Source: Paraburkholderia flagellata (lineage in GTDB: Bacteria; Pseudomonadota; Gammaproteobacteria; Burkholderiales; Burkholderiaceae). From it: a stretch of 64,000 bases of DNA. The DNA lies in contig NZ_JAJEJT010000002.1 of NCBI RefSeq assembly GCF_021390645.1, forward strand, positions 868,001 to 932,000. The letters are read 5' to 3'. This document shows positions 8,684 to 17,991 of this stretch, in pieces; position 1 is the first letter of the stretch; each line of letters starts with the position of its first letter. Under the pieces are notes generated by a model. The model was given only the letters and a program-made list of their open reading frames with translations, was not told the origin of the DNA and did not search any database. Made by a program: the position numbers and the translations under genes.

Positions 8684-9191
8684 GCTCTTTGCGCTAGTTC
8701 GTAGCGTGTGGCGCTACTGGCTGGCCGGAGCGGACAGGATCGGCGTGACTTGCGGGTGGTCCCGGCACCGGGCGGCTGGCAAGCCAGTTAGCGCGTGGTG
8801 GACGGGGAGGCAGGTGCGGCTCCTCCATAAGCGAGAGGCGATGCCGCCCCGGCGCAGCGGGTTCATATCACGCCTCGCACGCGCGGATTTGCACGGCAAG
8901 ACGGCCAGCCCGTTCTTGTTATTCTCGTGTTCTATATACGAACACGGTTTCGATTATCGAACGAGGCATTATTCGCTTCATGCTTAGTAGATGTCAAGGC
9001 TGCGATCTCGTGCGGGTGCAATCTTTTAGCGCTAAATGAGGGTGAGATCCGTTCAGGATGTAATGAAAATGAAATAGGAAAGAAATTCCGAAAGCGTCAC
9101 GCGGACTACGTAAAATGCAGAAGCGAGGAACACTTTCGCGCGCACGCTGATCCCTCACTGGCCGTAAATCACTGCATTCAGGAGACTGAAG
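8684..9191. other. 508-bp divergent intergenic region with PcaR-like operator
   Basis: This stretch separates the AtoE-type gene (minus) from the peroxiredoxin gene (plus). No convincing ORF is present. The half near the peroxiredoxin (8980–9190) is AT-richer and presumably holds its promoter. The other half would be a ~245-nt leader of the transporter transcript if transcription starts at the operator at 8929–8962. Confidence 0.6.
8929..8962 (-). promoter_or_regulatory. PcaR-like compound operator/promoter upstream of the AtoE-type gene
   Basis: On the minus strand this reads GTTCGATAATCGAA, a 3-bp spacer, then GTGTTCGTATATAGAAC. The first element resembles the P. putida PcaR consensus GTTCGATAATCGCAC. 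The second forms a dyad with GTGTTC/GAACAC arms when one flanking base pair is included. The same two elements with identical spacing lie before pcaI (47999–48032): 30 of 34 positions match, including a continuous 17-bp identity. PcaR (IclR family) is known to bind both -35 and -10 elements of pca promoters, which fits two tandem boxes 19 bp apart. Confidence 0.7.
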
Positions 9192-9848
9192 ATGACGATT
9201 CGTCTTGGAGAAGAGGCACCGGATTTCACCGCAGAGACCACCGAAGGCACGATCCGTTTTCACGAATGGATCGGCGACCATTGGGCCATCCTGTTCTCGC
9301 ACCCGAAAGACTTCACACCCGTCTGCACGACGGAGCTTGGCTACATGGCAAAGCTCAAGCCGGAATTCGACAAGCGCAACACGAAGATCATTGGTCTGAG
9401 CATCGACCCGGTGAGTGACCATGAGAAGTGGGTCAAGGACATCGAGGAAACGCAGGGCAGCGCTGTCAACTATCCGATGATCGGGGATCATGACCTCGCC
9501 GTCGCGAAGCTGTACGACATGATTCATCCGAATGCGAGCGGCGCCAGCCCGCGCTCGGCCGCCGACAACGCCACGGTGCGCTCGGTGTTCCTCATCGGGC
9601 CGGACAAGAAGGTGAAGGCGATGCTCGTCTACCCGATGAGTTCGGGCCGCAATTTCGACGAGGTGCTGCGCCTGCTCGATTCGCTGCAACTCACCGCGAA
9701 GCACACGGTGGCGACACCGGTGAACTGGAAGCCGGGCGACGACGTCATCATCCCGACTTCGGTTTCCGACGACGCGGCCAAGCAGAAGTATCCGCAGGGT
9801 TTCAAGACGCTCAAGCCGTATCTGCGCACGGTCGAGCAGCCGAAGTAA
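9192..9848 (+). CDS. lsfA: 1-Cys peroxiredoxin (Prx6/LsfA type)
   Basis: A 218-residue thiol peroxidase. The peroxidatic cysteine sits in FTPVCTTE (Cys45), and the long C-terminal dimerisation domain (VNWKPGDDVIIP, KYPQGFKTLKPYLR) marks the Prx6 rather than the AhpC branch. No second conserved resolving Cys is visible. It would reduce hydrogen peroxide and organic hydroperoxides in the cytoplasm. AGGAG lies 9 bases before the ATG. It stands alone, with its own promoter region. The symbol follows Pseudomonas/Burkholderia usage and is by similarity. Confidence 0.93.
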   Translation: MTIRLGEEAPDFTAETTEGTIRFHEWIGDHWAILFSHPKDFTPVCTTELGYMAKLKPEFDKRNTKIIGLSIDPVSDHEKWVKDIEETQGSAVNYPMIGDHDLAVAKLYDMIHPNASGASPRSAADNATVRSVFLIGPDKKVKAMLVYPMSSGRNFDEVLRLLDSLQLTAKHTVATPVNWKPGDDVIIPTSVSDDAAKQKYPQGFKTLKPYLRTVEQPK

Positions 9849-9870
9849 TGTTTCGGCCTGCATAAAAAAA

Positions 9871-9895
9871 CGCGGCGCACCGGGAGTGCGCCGCG
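9871..9895 (-). terminator. Intrinsic terminator of the ABC permease gene
   Basis: Perfect 10-bp stem CGCGGCGCAC / GTGCGCCGCG with a 5-nt loop. On the minus strand it is followed by seven T residues, so it ends the ABC transporter transcript; it may also stop transcription from the peroxiredoxin gene. Confidence 0.85.
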
Positions 9896-9953
9896 GACCA
9901 CGGGCCAGCGAGGTTTGCGCCTCACGCGGCCCGGACAGGGGAACCGGACTGAA

Positions 9954-10817
9954 TCAGTTCGAAGGTGTGGGACGCCACTTGAGCAAGCGATGCTCGAGTG
10001 CGGTGAGCAGATAGTCGGCGGCGAGCGCGACCACGGCGAGCACGATCATCGCGGCGAATACGCCGCTCGCGTTGAACGCGCCCTGCGCCGTCGAGATCAG
10101 CAAGCCAATGCCTTGCTTCGAGCCGAGGAATTCGCCCACCACGGCGCCGACCAGCGCGAAGCCGAAGCTCACGTGCAGGCTCGCGAGAATCCACGAAAGC
10201 GCCGAGGGAATCACGACCGAGGTCGTCACCTGCCGGCGCGACGCGCCGAGAATCTGCGCATTGGCGATCATGTAGCGGTCGGCCTCGCGCACGCCCTGGA
10301 ACGCATTGGCGAACACCACGAAGAACACCATGACCACGGCGAGCGCCACCTTCGACGCCATGCCGAGACCCAGCGCGATCACGAACACCGAGCCGAGCAC
10401 CACGCGCGGAATCGAGTTGGCGATCTTGATATAAAGGCTGAACACGTCGGAGAGCAGCTTGTTGCGGCCGAGCACGATGCCGCAGAACACGCCGGCCACC
10501 GAGCCGATAATGAAGCCGAGGCCCGTTTCTTCCAGCGTGACCCAGACCTGCGTGAGCAGCGGCCCCTGCGAGGTGCCGTTCACGAACCAGTCGATGATCT
10601 GATCGAAAATGGCCGTGGGCATCGAGAAGAAAAACGGATCGATCCATTTGAGGCGCGCGGCGAGTTCCCAGCCGCCGAGTACGACGACGAGCACGAGAAT
10701 GCGCAGCGAAATGACGAGCACGTGGCGCTGACGAATGCGCTTTTGCGCGGCTCGCTCGACGGCGTCGAGCGAGGCGGTATCGAGGCCTTGCGGCAGGGTT
10801 TGTTGCGGGGTGGACAT
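9954..10817 (-). CDS. ABC transporter permease, SsuC/TauC (NitT/TauT) family
   Basis: A 287-residue inner-membrane protein with about six membrane segments and the family's cytoplasmic coupling loop (NAFQGVREADRYMIANAQILGASRRQ is in the EAA-loop position, ~residues 175–200). It forms the channel of the importer whose ATPase (10837–11631) and binding protein (11694–12713) lie immediately upstream on the same strand, all one operon. The family takes up sulfonates, nitrate, pyrimidine precursors or aromatic acids; no sulfonatase or monooxygenase gene lies nearby to fix the substrate. Confidence 0.93.
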   Translation of the reverse strand: MSTPQQTLPQGLDTASLDAVERAAQKRIRQRHVLVISLRILVLVVVLGGWELAARLKWIDPFFFSMPTAIFDQIIDWFVNGTSQGPLLTQVWVTLEETGLGFIIGSVAGVFCGIVLGRNKLLSDVFSLYIKIANSIPRVVLGSVFVIALGLGMASKVALAVVMVFFVVFANAFQGVREADRYMIANAQILGASRRQVTTSVVIPSALSWILASLHVSFGFALVGAVVGEFLGSKQGIGLLISTAQGAFNASGVFAAMIVLAVVALAADYLLTALEHRLLKWRPTPSN

Positions 10818-10836
10818 GTTTGGACGGCTCCGGTTG

Positions 10837-11631
10837 TCAGGCGATCTGCACTTCTTCGCGCAGGTCGTGCCAGATCTGGCGCGAGAGTTCGACGAAGTGC
10901 GGCGCGTAGCGGATTTCGGACGTCACGCGCGGGCGTGGCAGATCGATCTCGTAGACTTTCTTGAGCGTGGCCGGGCGCGCGGTGAGCACGAATACGCGGT
11001 CGGCGAGTGCAATGGCTTCTTCCAGGTCGTGCGTGACGAACACCACCGATCCGGTGCCGCCCCACAATTGCAGCAGCTCGTCTTGCATGAGCGTGCGCGT
11101 TTGCATGTCGAGCGCCGAGAACGGCTCGTCCATCAGCAGGATTTCGGGCTTGTTGATGAAAGTCTGCGCGAGCGCCACGCGCTTTCTCATGCCGCCCGAA
11201 AGCTGATGCGGATAGTGCTTGCCGAAATTCGCGAGGCCCACGCGGCGCAGCCATTCGTTGGCTTCGTCGTAGGCCGCCGACTTCGAGCGGCCGCGATAGA
11301 GCGGACCGGCCGCCACGTTGTCGAGCACCGAGCGCCACGGGAACACGGCGTCGGCCTGGAACACGAAACCGATGCGAGGATCGATGCCGTTCACGGGCGC
11401 GCCCATCACGCGCACTTCGCCCGTGGTGGGTTTGAGCAGGCCCGTGATCATGCTGAGCGTGGTGGACTTGCCGCAGCCCGTGGGCCCGACGATGGCCACG
11501 AACTCGCCGCGCGCGACCGACATGCTGAAGTCGCGCAGGGCGACGGTCGCTTTGCCGTCCGGTGAAATGAAGCGGCACGAAACATTGCGCAGCTCGATGG
11601 CCGGCGTGCCTTGGGAAGGAGAGGAAGTCAT
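10837..11631 (-). CDS. ABC transporter ATP-binding protein, SsuB/TauB family
   Basis: A 264-residue ATPase with Walker A GPTGCGKST (~residue 50), Q-loop VFQADAVFPW, signature LSGGMRKRVALAQ, Walker B ILLMDEPFSALD and switch histidine in VFVTHDLEEA. It powers the adjacent permease. The gap to the permease gene is 19 bp. Length and motifs are standard for nitrate/sulfonate/taurine-type importers. Confidence 0.95.
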   Translation of the reverse strand: MTSSPSQGTPAIELRNVSCRFISPDGKATVALRDFSMSVARGEFVAIVGPTGCGKSTTLSMITGLLKPTTGEVRVMGAPVNGIDPRIGFVFQADAVFPWRSVLDNVAAGPLYRGRSKSAAYDEANEWLRRVGLANFGKHYPHQLSGGMRKRVALAQTFINKPEILLMDEPFSALDMQTRTLMQDELLQLWGGTGSVVFVTHDLEEAIALADRVFVLTARPATLKKVYEIDLPRPRVTSEIRYAPHFVELSRQIWHDLREEVQIA

Positions 11632-11693
11632 TGTTCTCAGTGGGCTGAACGTGGGGCCGACGGGTGGGGCCGAGGTGGGGCCGACTCGGCGGA

Positions 11694-12713
11694 TTACTTC
11701 GACGCCGTGGCGGTCGTCGCCGGCAAATAGTCGTTCGACCAGGTCTTCGCGAGGTCGATGTGCTTGCCCTTCACCGAAGGGTTGAACGCCGAAAGCACCT
11801 TGAGCACCGTATCCGGGCCGTCTGCGGGCATGCGGCCGTCCTTCGTGAACATCGGCAGCGAGGACTTCAGCGCGGCCACATAAAGGTCCTTGTTGTTGCC
11901 GTAATAGTCCTTCGGCATCTTCTCGGCGATTTCATCGGCGCTATGCGTGGCGATGAAGTTGAGCGTGCGCGAGAACGCGTGCGCGAGCTTCGTCGCGTCG
12001 TCCTTGTGCGACTGCGCCCAGGCGCGCTGCACGTAGAAGCTCGAAGCGGGATAGGTGCCGCCGAGCGCCGCGCGCGTGCCTTCGAGCGTGCGCATGTCGA
12101 CGAGCACCTTCGCGTCGCCGGTTTGCAGCAGACGCGAGACGGTGGGCTCCGTGGTCATGCCCGCGTCGATACGGTTCTGCTTGATCGCCGCGATGAAGGT
12201 GTTGTCCGCGCCCACCGGCAGCAGCGTGTACTGGTTGGCGGGCACGCCCGAGCGCTGCGCGAGGTACTGCGTGAGGAAGCTCGTGGAGGAGCCGAGGCCC
12301 GTCACGCCGAGCGTCTTGCCCTTCACGTCGGCCATGCTTTTGAGCGTGCCGGCCGCCCCATTCGAGACCATTTCCACTTCGCCCGGCACCTGGCCGAACA
12401 CCACGAGCGTCTGGACTTCCTTGCCCTTGCTCTGCAGGTCGATGGTGTGATCGTAGAAGCCCACCACGCCTTGCACCGCGCCCGCGAGCAGTTCGTTCTC
12501 CGCGTCCACGCCGGCCGGCTGCGACTGCAACTCGACGTCGAGGCCTTCGTCCTTGAAGTAGCCGAGCTGTTCGGTCAGCTTGGCCGGGAGATAGATGATC
12601 TTGGTCGCGCCGCCAACCATGATCGTGATCTTTTCCGCGTGCGCTGCCGTGGAGCCGGCGGCGAGGGCAAACGCGACACTCGATACAGCGGCGATCTGGC
12701 GCAAGGTGGGCAT
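11694..12713 (-). CDS. ABC transporter substrate-binding protein, NitT/TauT type
   Basis: A 339-residue periplasmic binding protein with a 26-residue Sec signal peptide (MPTLRQIAAV... ending AHA). Mature-domain features include TKIIYLPAKLTEQLGYF, DLQSKGKEVQTLVVFGQVPGEV-like hinge region and GKTLGVTGLGSSTSF, typical of NMT1/SsuA-like proteins that bind sulfonates, thiamine precursors or aromatic acids. The start at 12713 has AGGAGA 8 bases upstream, while the in-frame extension to 12746 has no signal-peptide logic. First gene of the ABC operon and divergent from the two-component system at 12908. Confidence 0.92.
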   Translation of the reverse strand: MPTLRQIAAVSSVAFALAAGSTAAHAEKITIMVGGATKIIYLPAKLTEQLGYFKDEGLDVELQSQPAGVDAENELLAGAVQGVVGFYDHTIDLQSKGKEVQTLVVFGQVPGEVEMVSNGAAGTLKSMADVKGKTLGVTGLGSSTSFLTQYLAQRSGVPANQYTLLPVGADNTFIAAIKQNRIDAGMTTEPTVSRLLQTGDAKVLVDMRTLEGTRAALGGTYPASSFYVQRAWAQSHKDDATKLAHAFSRTLNFIATHSADEIAEKMPKDYYGNNKDLYVAALKSSLPMFTKDGRMPADGPDTVLKVLSAFNPSVKGKHIDLAKTWSNDYLPATTATASK

Positions 12714-12907
12714 CGTGGAGTCTCCTGAAGGTGGTGCGCCGTGCATGCGGGCGCTTTTTGGTGGATGGGGCGATTATAAAAACCGTAAGCCTTCTGCCAG
12801 CCTTCTGGCGCGGTGCTAAATCGTCCGTGTTAACCCGCAGGGCGGCGGCGCGCCGGCAACGGCACAATCGACTCCCCTGAAACGTTCGCTCCTTGCCTGC
12901 GCCGCCC

Positions 12908-13585
12908 ATGAAGTTGCTGCTGATCGAAGACAATCCCACGCTTGCGCACTGGCTCGTCAAGACGCTGGAGGAGCAGGCGTTCGCCTTCGACGCCGTGCAG
13001 GACGGCGAAGCCGCCGACCAGTTGCTGAAGTCGAATCGCTACGACGTCGTGCTGCTCGACCTCAATCTGCCGAAGCTCTCGGGCAAGAACGTGCTGCGGC
13101 GGCTGCGCCAGCGCGGCGACGCGACGCCCGTGATGGTGCTCACGGCGAGCGGCTCGATCGACGAAAAAGTAGAACTGCTCGGCGCGGGCGCGGACGACTA
13201 TCTCGTCAAGCCCTTCGAGGTGCGCGAACTGGTGGCACGCATCAAGGTGCTGATTCGCCGGCAAACCCCAGCGCGCGCGAACGAAATCGGCTGCGGGGAC
13301 CTCGTGTTCGACCTCAACACGCGCCAGTTCACGCTGAAGGGCGCACCGCTGAACGTCACGCCGCGCGAGCGCACGGTGCTCGAAACGCTGGCGCTGCGCC
13401 TCGGCCAGACCGTTTCGAAGGGCGCGCTCGTCGATGCGATCTTCACGCTCGCCGACGAACCCAGCGAGGACGCCATCGAAATCTACGTCTCGCGGCTGCG
13501 CAAGAAACTCGAAGGCAGCTCGGCGGTGATCGTGACGCTGCGGGGCCTCGGCTATTTGCTGCGCAGAAAGGATGAAACGCTATGA
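12908..13585 (+). CDS. OmpR/TctD-like response regulator
   Basis: A 225-residue regulator starting MKLLLIEDNPTLA. Receiver domain (~1–115) has the acidic pair at IEDN, phosphorylatable Asp in VVLLDLNLP (Asp51), Thr/Ser in VLTAS and Lys in LVKPFEVREL. A winged-helix DNA-binding domain (~125–222) follows, with the YVSRLRKKLEG recognition helix. The best family feel is TctD/QseB. The kinase gene begins 18 bp downstream. A TTG 15 bases upstream is in frame but less likely. No tctCBA tripartite transporter is nearby; the divergent neighbour is the ABC importer, a plausible target. Confidence 0.93.
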   Translation: MKLLLIEDNPTLAHWLVKTLEEQAFAFDAVQDGEAADQLLKSNRYDVVLLDLNLPKLSGKNVLRRLRQRGDATPVMVLTASGSIDEKVELLGAGADDYLVKPFEVRELVARIKVLIRRQTPARANEIGCGDLVFDLNTRQFTLKGAPLNVTPRERTVLETLALRLGQTVSKGALVDAIFTLADEPSEDAIEIYVSRLRKKLEGSSAVIVTLRGLGYLLRRKDETL

Positions 13586-13603
13586 CGACGAACGCGTGCC
13601 GAC

Positions 13604-15013
13604 ATGACGGGTAGCCTGCGGATTCGCCTGTTGTGGTGGATGCTCGTGCCGCTCGCGCTTTACGTGAGCTTCACGGCGACTTCCGAGTATCGCGCCGCGC
13701 GCCATACCGCCGATCTCGTGCAGGAGGGCGGGCTGCTTTCGTCCGCGCGCATGATCGCCGGTTCCGTGCAATGGGCCGACGGCGCGCTGCGCGCCGACGT
13801 GCCGCCCGCAGCGCTCGAACTTTTCGCCTCGCCGCAGCAGGATCAGGTGTTCTACAACGTGCGCGTGGAGGGCGGTTCGCTGCTCGCGGGCATGCCCGAT
13901 TTTCCGCACGCGGCCTCGGCGCCCGCCGTCGATTCGCCCGTGTCGTACGACGCCGAACTGCGCGGCCAGGCCGTGCGCGCCGTGAGCGTGGTGCGCTCCA
14001 TGTACGACAACGGCCGTATCTGGCGCGTGCGCGTATCGGTTGGCAAGACCGAGCGCTCGCGCGACGCGATGGTGGAGGCGTTGTGGCGTCCTCAGCTCTA
14101 TCGCCAGATCGGCATGGTCATGCTGGCGGTGGCGCTTGCCTGCATCGGTCTCACGTTCGAGCTGCGTCCGCTCATGAAGCTCAAGAACGACGTGGCGGAC
14201 CGCGATCCTTCGCACCTCGAACCGATTCGCGCAGAAGGGCTGCATGTCGAACTGCGGCCCGTTGTGGACGCAATCAATCAATGCATTGCGCGCCTCTCGG
14301 CGCAAACGGCGGCGCAGCGCCGCTTCATTGCCGACGCCGCGCACCAGCTACGCACGCCGCTCACGCTGCTGGGCACGCAATTGCAATACGCGCGTCAGCA
14401 AAAAGCAGTCGATCCCGCGCTCGATGAAGTGCTGGCGGCCATGCACGTGAGCAACCGATCGATGGTCGCGCTCACGAACCAGTTGCTGCTGCTCGCACAG
14501 GCCGAAGCGCTGGACCCCGCGCAGTTGCCGGCAGCGCCCGTCGACATGGCGCGCCTCGCGCGTGAAGTGGTCGAGGCGCTCGCGCTGCTCGCGCAGACGC
14601 GCGGCATCGATCTCGGCGCGGAGTTGCCCAGTGAGGCGGGCGACGCGGTCGTGCAGGGGCATCGAGAGCTACTGCGCGCGATGGTCAGCAATCTCGTGGA
14701 CAACGCGCTGCGCTACACGCCGGCTGGTGGGCACGTGACGGTGTCGGTGCGTGCGAGCGGCCAGGCGGTCTCGCTCGAAGTGCTGGACGACGGCAGCGGC
14801 ATTCCCGCGGAAGCGCGTGCGCGCGTGTTCGAGCCTTTTTTTCGGGCTGCTACACAGACGGAGGGCACGGGCCTTGGTCTTGCGATCGTGCGCGAGATCG
14901 CGCAGTCGCATCGCGGTGCGGTGAGCCTGAGTCCGGGTGCGGACGGGCGGGGCGTGCGCGCCTCTGTTGTGCTCGCCCGCTGGCAGCCCGCGCTGGCGGC
15001 CGTGCCTGCATAG
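13604..15013 (+). CDS. Sensor histidine kinase, TctE-like
   Basis: A 469-residue membrane kinase. TM1 lies at ~8–27, the periplasmic 2CSK_N-type sensor at ~30–155 and TM2 at ~170–188. The H-box is RRFIADAAHQLRTPL (phosphorylated His ~244), the N-box NLVDNALRYTP, and the G-boxes DDGSGIP and GTGLGLAIV. It pairs with the response regulator 18 bp upstream. TctE-type kinases sense carboxylic acids; the ligand here is unknown. Confidence 0.94.
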   Translation: MTGSLRIRLLWWMLVPLALYVSFTATSEYRAARHTADLVQEGGLLSSARMIAGSVQWADGALRADVPPAALELFASPQQDQVFYNVRVEGGSLLAGMPDFPHAASAPAVDSPVSYDAELRGQAVRAVSVVRSMYDNGRIWRVRVSVGKTERSRDAMVEALWRPQLYRQIGMVMLAVALACIGLTFELRPLMKLKNDVADRDPSHLEPIRAEGLHVELRPVVDAINQCIARLSAQTAAQRRFIADAAHQLRTPLTLLGTQLQYARQQKAVDPALDEVLAAMHVSNRSMVALTNQLLLLAQAEALDPAQLPAAPVDMARLAREVVEALALLAQTRGIDLGAELPSEAGDAVVQGHRELLRAMVSNLVDNALRYTPAGGHVTVSVRASGQAVSLEVLDDGSGIPAEARARVFEPFFRAATQTEGTGLGLAIVREIAQSHRGAVSLSPGADGRGVRASVVLARWQPALAAVPA

Positions 15014-15175
15014 GGGCAGCCGACGCGGCGATTCGAGGCGATGTCGTGCTGCTTCGCAGCCCGTACGCGACCACGCTTTAAGGGGCGGTACAATGTGGCC
15101 GCCTGAAGCCACTGCGCCGCGTAGCGCCATGCAGGGTCGCTTCGGCGACCATCCGTTCATCCGAAGATCGAGACC

Positions 15176-15889
15176 ATGCAAAAGAAGACGGTCCGCAGTG
15201 CCCCGTTGCCCGCCTACGAGCAGATCAAGCGTCATGTGCTCGCGCAGATCGAAAGCGGCGCCTTGCGGCCCGGCGACGTGGTGCCTTCCGAAACGGAACT
15301 GGTGAAAGAGTTCGGCGTGGCACGCATGACGGTGTCGCGCGCGCTGCGCGAACTGATGGCCGAAGGCGTGCTGAACCGCGTGCGCGGGTCGGGCACTTAC
15401 GTGGCGCCGCGCCAGTACGAATCGACGGTGCTGCAGATCCGCAATATCGCCGACGAAATCGCGGCGCGCGGCCATCGGCATGCGGCGCGCGTGCTGGGGC
15501 TGGAGTCGAGCGACGATCCGAACGCGATTGCCGCGCTCGAACTCGACGCCGGGCCGGTGTTCCACTCGCGCATCGTGCACAGCGAGGAGGGCGAGCCGAT
15601 CCAGTACGAAGACCGCTACGTGAATCCCGAGGTGTTCCCCGACTACCTGGCCCAGGACTTTACCGTCGAAACGCCGAATCACTACATGGTGCGCCTCGCG
15701 CCGATCCAGCGCGCCGAGTTCCGCATCTACGCGCAGAAGCCCGACGCGCGCGTACGGCAGTATCTGGAGATGGAAATCGGCGAGCCTTGCCTGCTGTTGC
15801 TGCGGCGCACGTGGGTAGGGCGGCACGTGGCGACCTCCGTGCGCTTGTGGCATCCGGCTTCGCGATTTCATCTGGCGGGTACGGTTTGA
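15176..15889 (+). CDS. hutC: Histidine utilisation repressor HutC (GntR/HutC family)
   Basis: A 237-residue repressor: winged-helix domain at ~12–75 (LPAYEQIKRHVLAQIESG, VPSETELVKEFGVARMTVSRAL) and a UTRA effector domain from ~95 to the end. HutC proteins bind hut operators and release them on binding urocanate. The gene is on the same strand as hutU with 413 bp between, and a HutC-type palindrome lies in that gap. The preceding gene is the unrelated sensor kinase, not hutH. Confidence 0.95.
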   Translation: MQKKTVRSAPLPAYEQIKRHVLAQIESGALRPGDVVPSETELVKEFGVARMTVSRALRELMAEGVLNRVRGSGTYVAPRQYESTVLQIRNIADEIAARGHRHAARVLGLESSDDPNAIAALELDAGPVFHSRIVHSEEGEPIQYEDRYVNPEVFPDYLAQDFTVETPNHYMVRLAPIQRAEFRIYAQKPDARVRQYLEMEIGEPCLLLLRRTWVGRHVATSVRLWHPASRFHLAGTV

Positions 15890-16302
15890 GCAGGTAGAAG
15901 CCGCTCGTTCCCCATATTGCCTACCCGCCGTTCGCCGGCCGTTGAACCGCGCTTTGCCGCTTGAGGCATAGCGCCGCAGTTCGCTCAATTCCTTTTTCCT
16001 CGACCCCGCCTTTTCGTCCGCGCGGACAGCCCGGCCGCGCCGATACGCCTTGTGCAGCCGCCAGGCGTTTGCTGTCGTCTTGTCTAGCCAACGCTTCTCG
16101 CAATGCGCCTACCGATTCATCGCGCCGAATGGGGGATTTCACACGAATACGCCAGGGTAACTACTAACCCACGTTTAATCGAAACGAGTTGTATATACAA
16201 CTTGCCGGCGTTAGACTTAACCCAGGTTGCAGCGCTCATTGCACCTCCGCGGGCGCAGCCTTTCAGCTTGCTATCCAGACTCGACGGACTCGAACAAACG
16301 CC
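15890..16302. other. hutC–hutU intergenic region (413 bp)
   Basis: No ORF is supported. The 3' third contains the HutC-type operator and presumably the hutU-D-I-F-G promoter. The remainder, rich in CGCC/GGCG, shows nothing recognisable. Confidence 0.5.
16187..16202. promoter_or_regulatory. HutC operator candidate upstream of hutU
   Basis: AGTTGTATATACAACT is a perfect 16-bp palindrome whose TTGTATATACAA core matches the known HutC binding sequence in Pseudomonas. It lies 100 bp before the hutU start. Confidence 0.8.
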
Positions 16303-17991
16303 ATGAACCACCCGAACTTCACCGACCCCCGCCTCGACCCGACCCGCACGATCCGCGCGCCGCGCGGCGCAGAGAAGGTCTGCAAGACCTGGATTGCGGA
16401 AGCCGCCTACCGGATGATCCAGAATAATCTGGACCCCGAAGTCGCCGAGCATCCGCATGCACTCGTGGTGTACGGCGGCATTGGCCGCGCCGCGCGCAAC
16501 TGGGAGTGCTTCGACCAGATCCTCGCCTCGCTCAAGGACCTGAACGAAGACGAAACGCTGCTGATCCAGTCGGGCAAGCCCGTGGGCGTGTTCCGCACGC
16601 ATGCGGATGCGCCGCGCGTGCTGCTGGCGAACTCGAACCTCGTGCCGCACTGGGCCACGTGGGAACACTTTCACGAACTGGACCGCAAGGGCCTCATGAT
16701 GTACGGCCAGATGACGGCGGGCAGCTGGATCTACATCGGCTCGCAGGGCATCGTGCAGGGCACCTACGAGACGTTCTATTCGGTCGCGAACCAGCACTTC
16801 AACGGCGACCCCAAGGGCCGCTGGATTCTCACGGGCGGCCTTGGCGGCATGGGCGGTGCGCAGCCGCTCGCGGCGACGATGGCGGGTTTCTCGATGATCG
16901 CGGTGGAATGCGATGAAACGCGCATCGACTTCCGCCTGAAGACGCGCTACGTGGACCGCAAGGCGAAGACCATCGACGAGGCGCTCGCCATCGTCGAGGA
17001 AGCGAAGCGCACGGGCAAGCCGGTGTCGGTGGGCCTGCTCGGCAACGCCGCGGACGTATTCGCCGAGTTCGTGAAGCGCGGCATCACGCCGGACTGCGTG
17101 ACGGACCAGACGAGCGCGCACGATCCGATCAACGGCTATCTGCCGCAGGGCTGGACGGTGGAGCAGTGGCGCGAGGCACAGAAGGTTGCACCCGAAACCA
17201 TCGTGAAGGCCGCGAAGGAATCGATGGCCCATCAGGTGCGCGCGATGCTCACGCTGCAGGAACGCGGCGCGGCCACGCTCGACTACGGCAACAACATCCG
17301 CCAGATGGCGCTGGAAATGGGCGTGGAAAACGCATTCGATTTCCCGGGCTTCGTGCCGGCGTATATCCGTCCGCTGTTCTGCGAGGGCAAGGGACCGTTC
17401 CGCTGGGTGGCGCTCTCAGGTGATCCTGAGGACATCTACAAGACCGACGCGAAGGTCAAGGAGTTGATCCCCGACGATCCGCACCTGCACAACTGGCTCG
17501 ACATGGCGCGCGAGCGCATCGCGTTCCAGGGGCTGCCGGCGCGTATCTGCTGGGTGGGCGTGAAGGATCGCTATCGCCTGGGCCAGGCATTCAACGAAAT
17601 GGTCAAGAACGGCGAACTGAAGGCGCCGATCGTGATCGGTCGCGACCACCTCGACACCGGCTCGGTGGCGAGCCCGAACCGTGAAACGGAATCGATGAAG
17701 GACGGTTCGGACGCCGTGAGCGACTGGCCGCTGCTCAACGCACTGCTGAACACCGCAGGCGGCGCGTCGTGGGTGTCGCTGCATCACGGCGGCGGCGTGG
17801 GCATGGGCTTCTCGCAGCACTCGGGCGTGGTGATCGTGGCGGACGGCACGCAGGCGGCGCACGAGCGTCTTGGCCGCGTGCTGCACAACGATCCGGCCAC
17901 GGGCGTGATGCGCCACGCGGACGCCGGCTACGAACTCGCGCAGCAGACCGCGCGCGAGGCAGGCCTGAAGCTGCCGATGCTCGGCCGATGA
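16303..17991 (+). CDS. hutU: Urocanate hydratase (urocanase)
   Basis: A 562-residue NAD+-dependent enzyme that converts urocanate to 4-imidazolone-5-propionate, the second step of histidine breakdown. Family sequences include [29 protein letters not shown] (NAD-binding region ~175), [10 protein letters not shown] with the conserved Cys (~410), and [16 protein letters not shown]. The start [13 protein letters not shown] at 16303 gives the usual length. Its stop overlaps the hutD start (ATGA). Confidence 0.98.
   Translation: MNHPNFTDPRLDPTRTIRAPRGAEKVCKTWIAEAAYRMIQNNLDPEVAEHPHALVVYGGIGRAARNWECFDQILASLKDLNEDETLLIQSGKPVGVFRTHADAPRVLLANSNLVPHWATWEHFHELDRKGLMMYGQMTAGSWIYIGSQGIVQGTYETFYSVANQHFNGDPKGRWILTGGLGGMGGAQPLAATMAGFSMIAVECDETRIDFRLKTRYVDRKAKTIDEALAIVEEAKRTGKPVSVGLLGNAADVFAEFVKRGITPDCVTDQTSAHDPINGYLPQGWTVEQWREAQKVAPETIVKAAKESMAHQVRAMLTLQERGAATLDYGNNIRQMALEMGVENAFDFPGFVPAYIRPLFCEGKGPFRWVALSGDPEDIYKTDAKVKELIPDDPHLHNWLDMARERIAFQGLPARICWVGVKDRYRLGQAFNEMVKNGELKAPIVIGRDHLDTGSVASPNRETESMKDGSDAVSDWPLLNALLNTAGGASWVSLHHGGGVGMGFSQHSGVVIVADGTQAAHERLGRVLHNDPATGVMRHADAGYELAQQTAREAGLKLPMLGR

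Noticed and set aside
15014..15175. Possible hutH fragment or HutC site before hutC
   Set aside because: No coding similarity to histidine ammonia-lyase and no TTGTATATACAA-like dyad were found in this gap.
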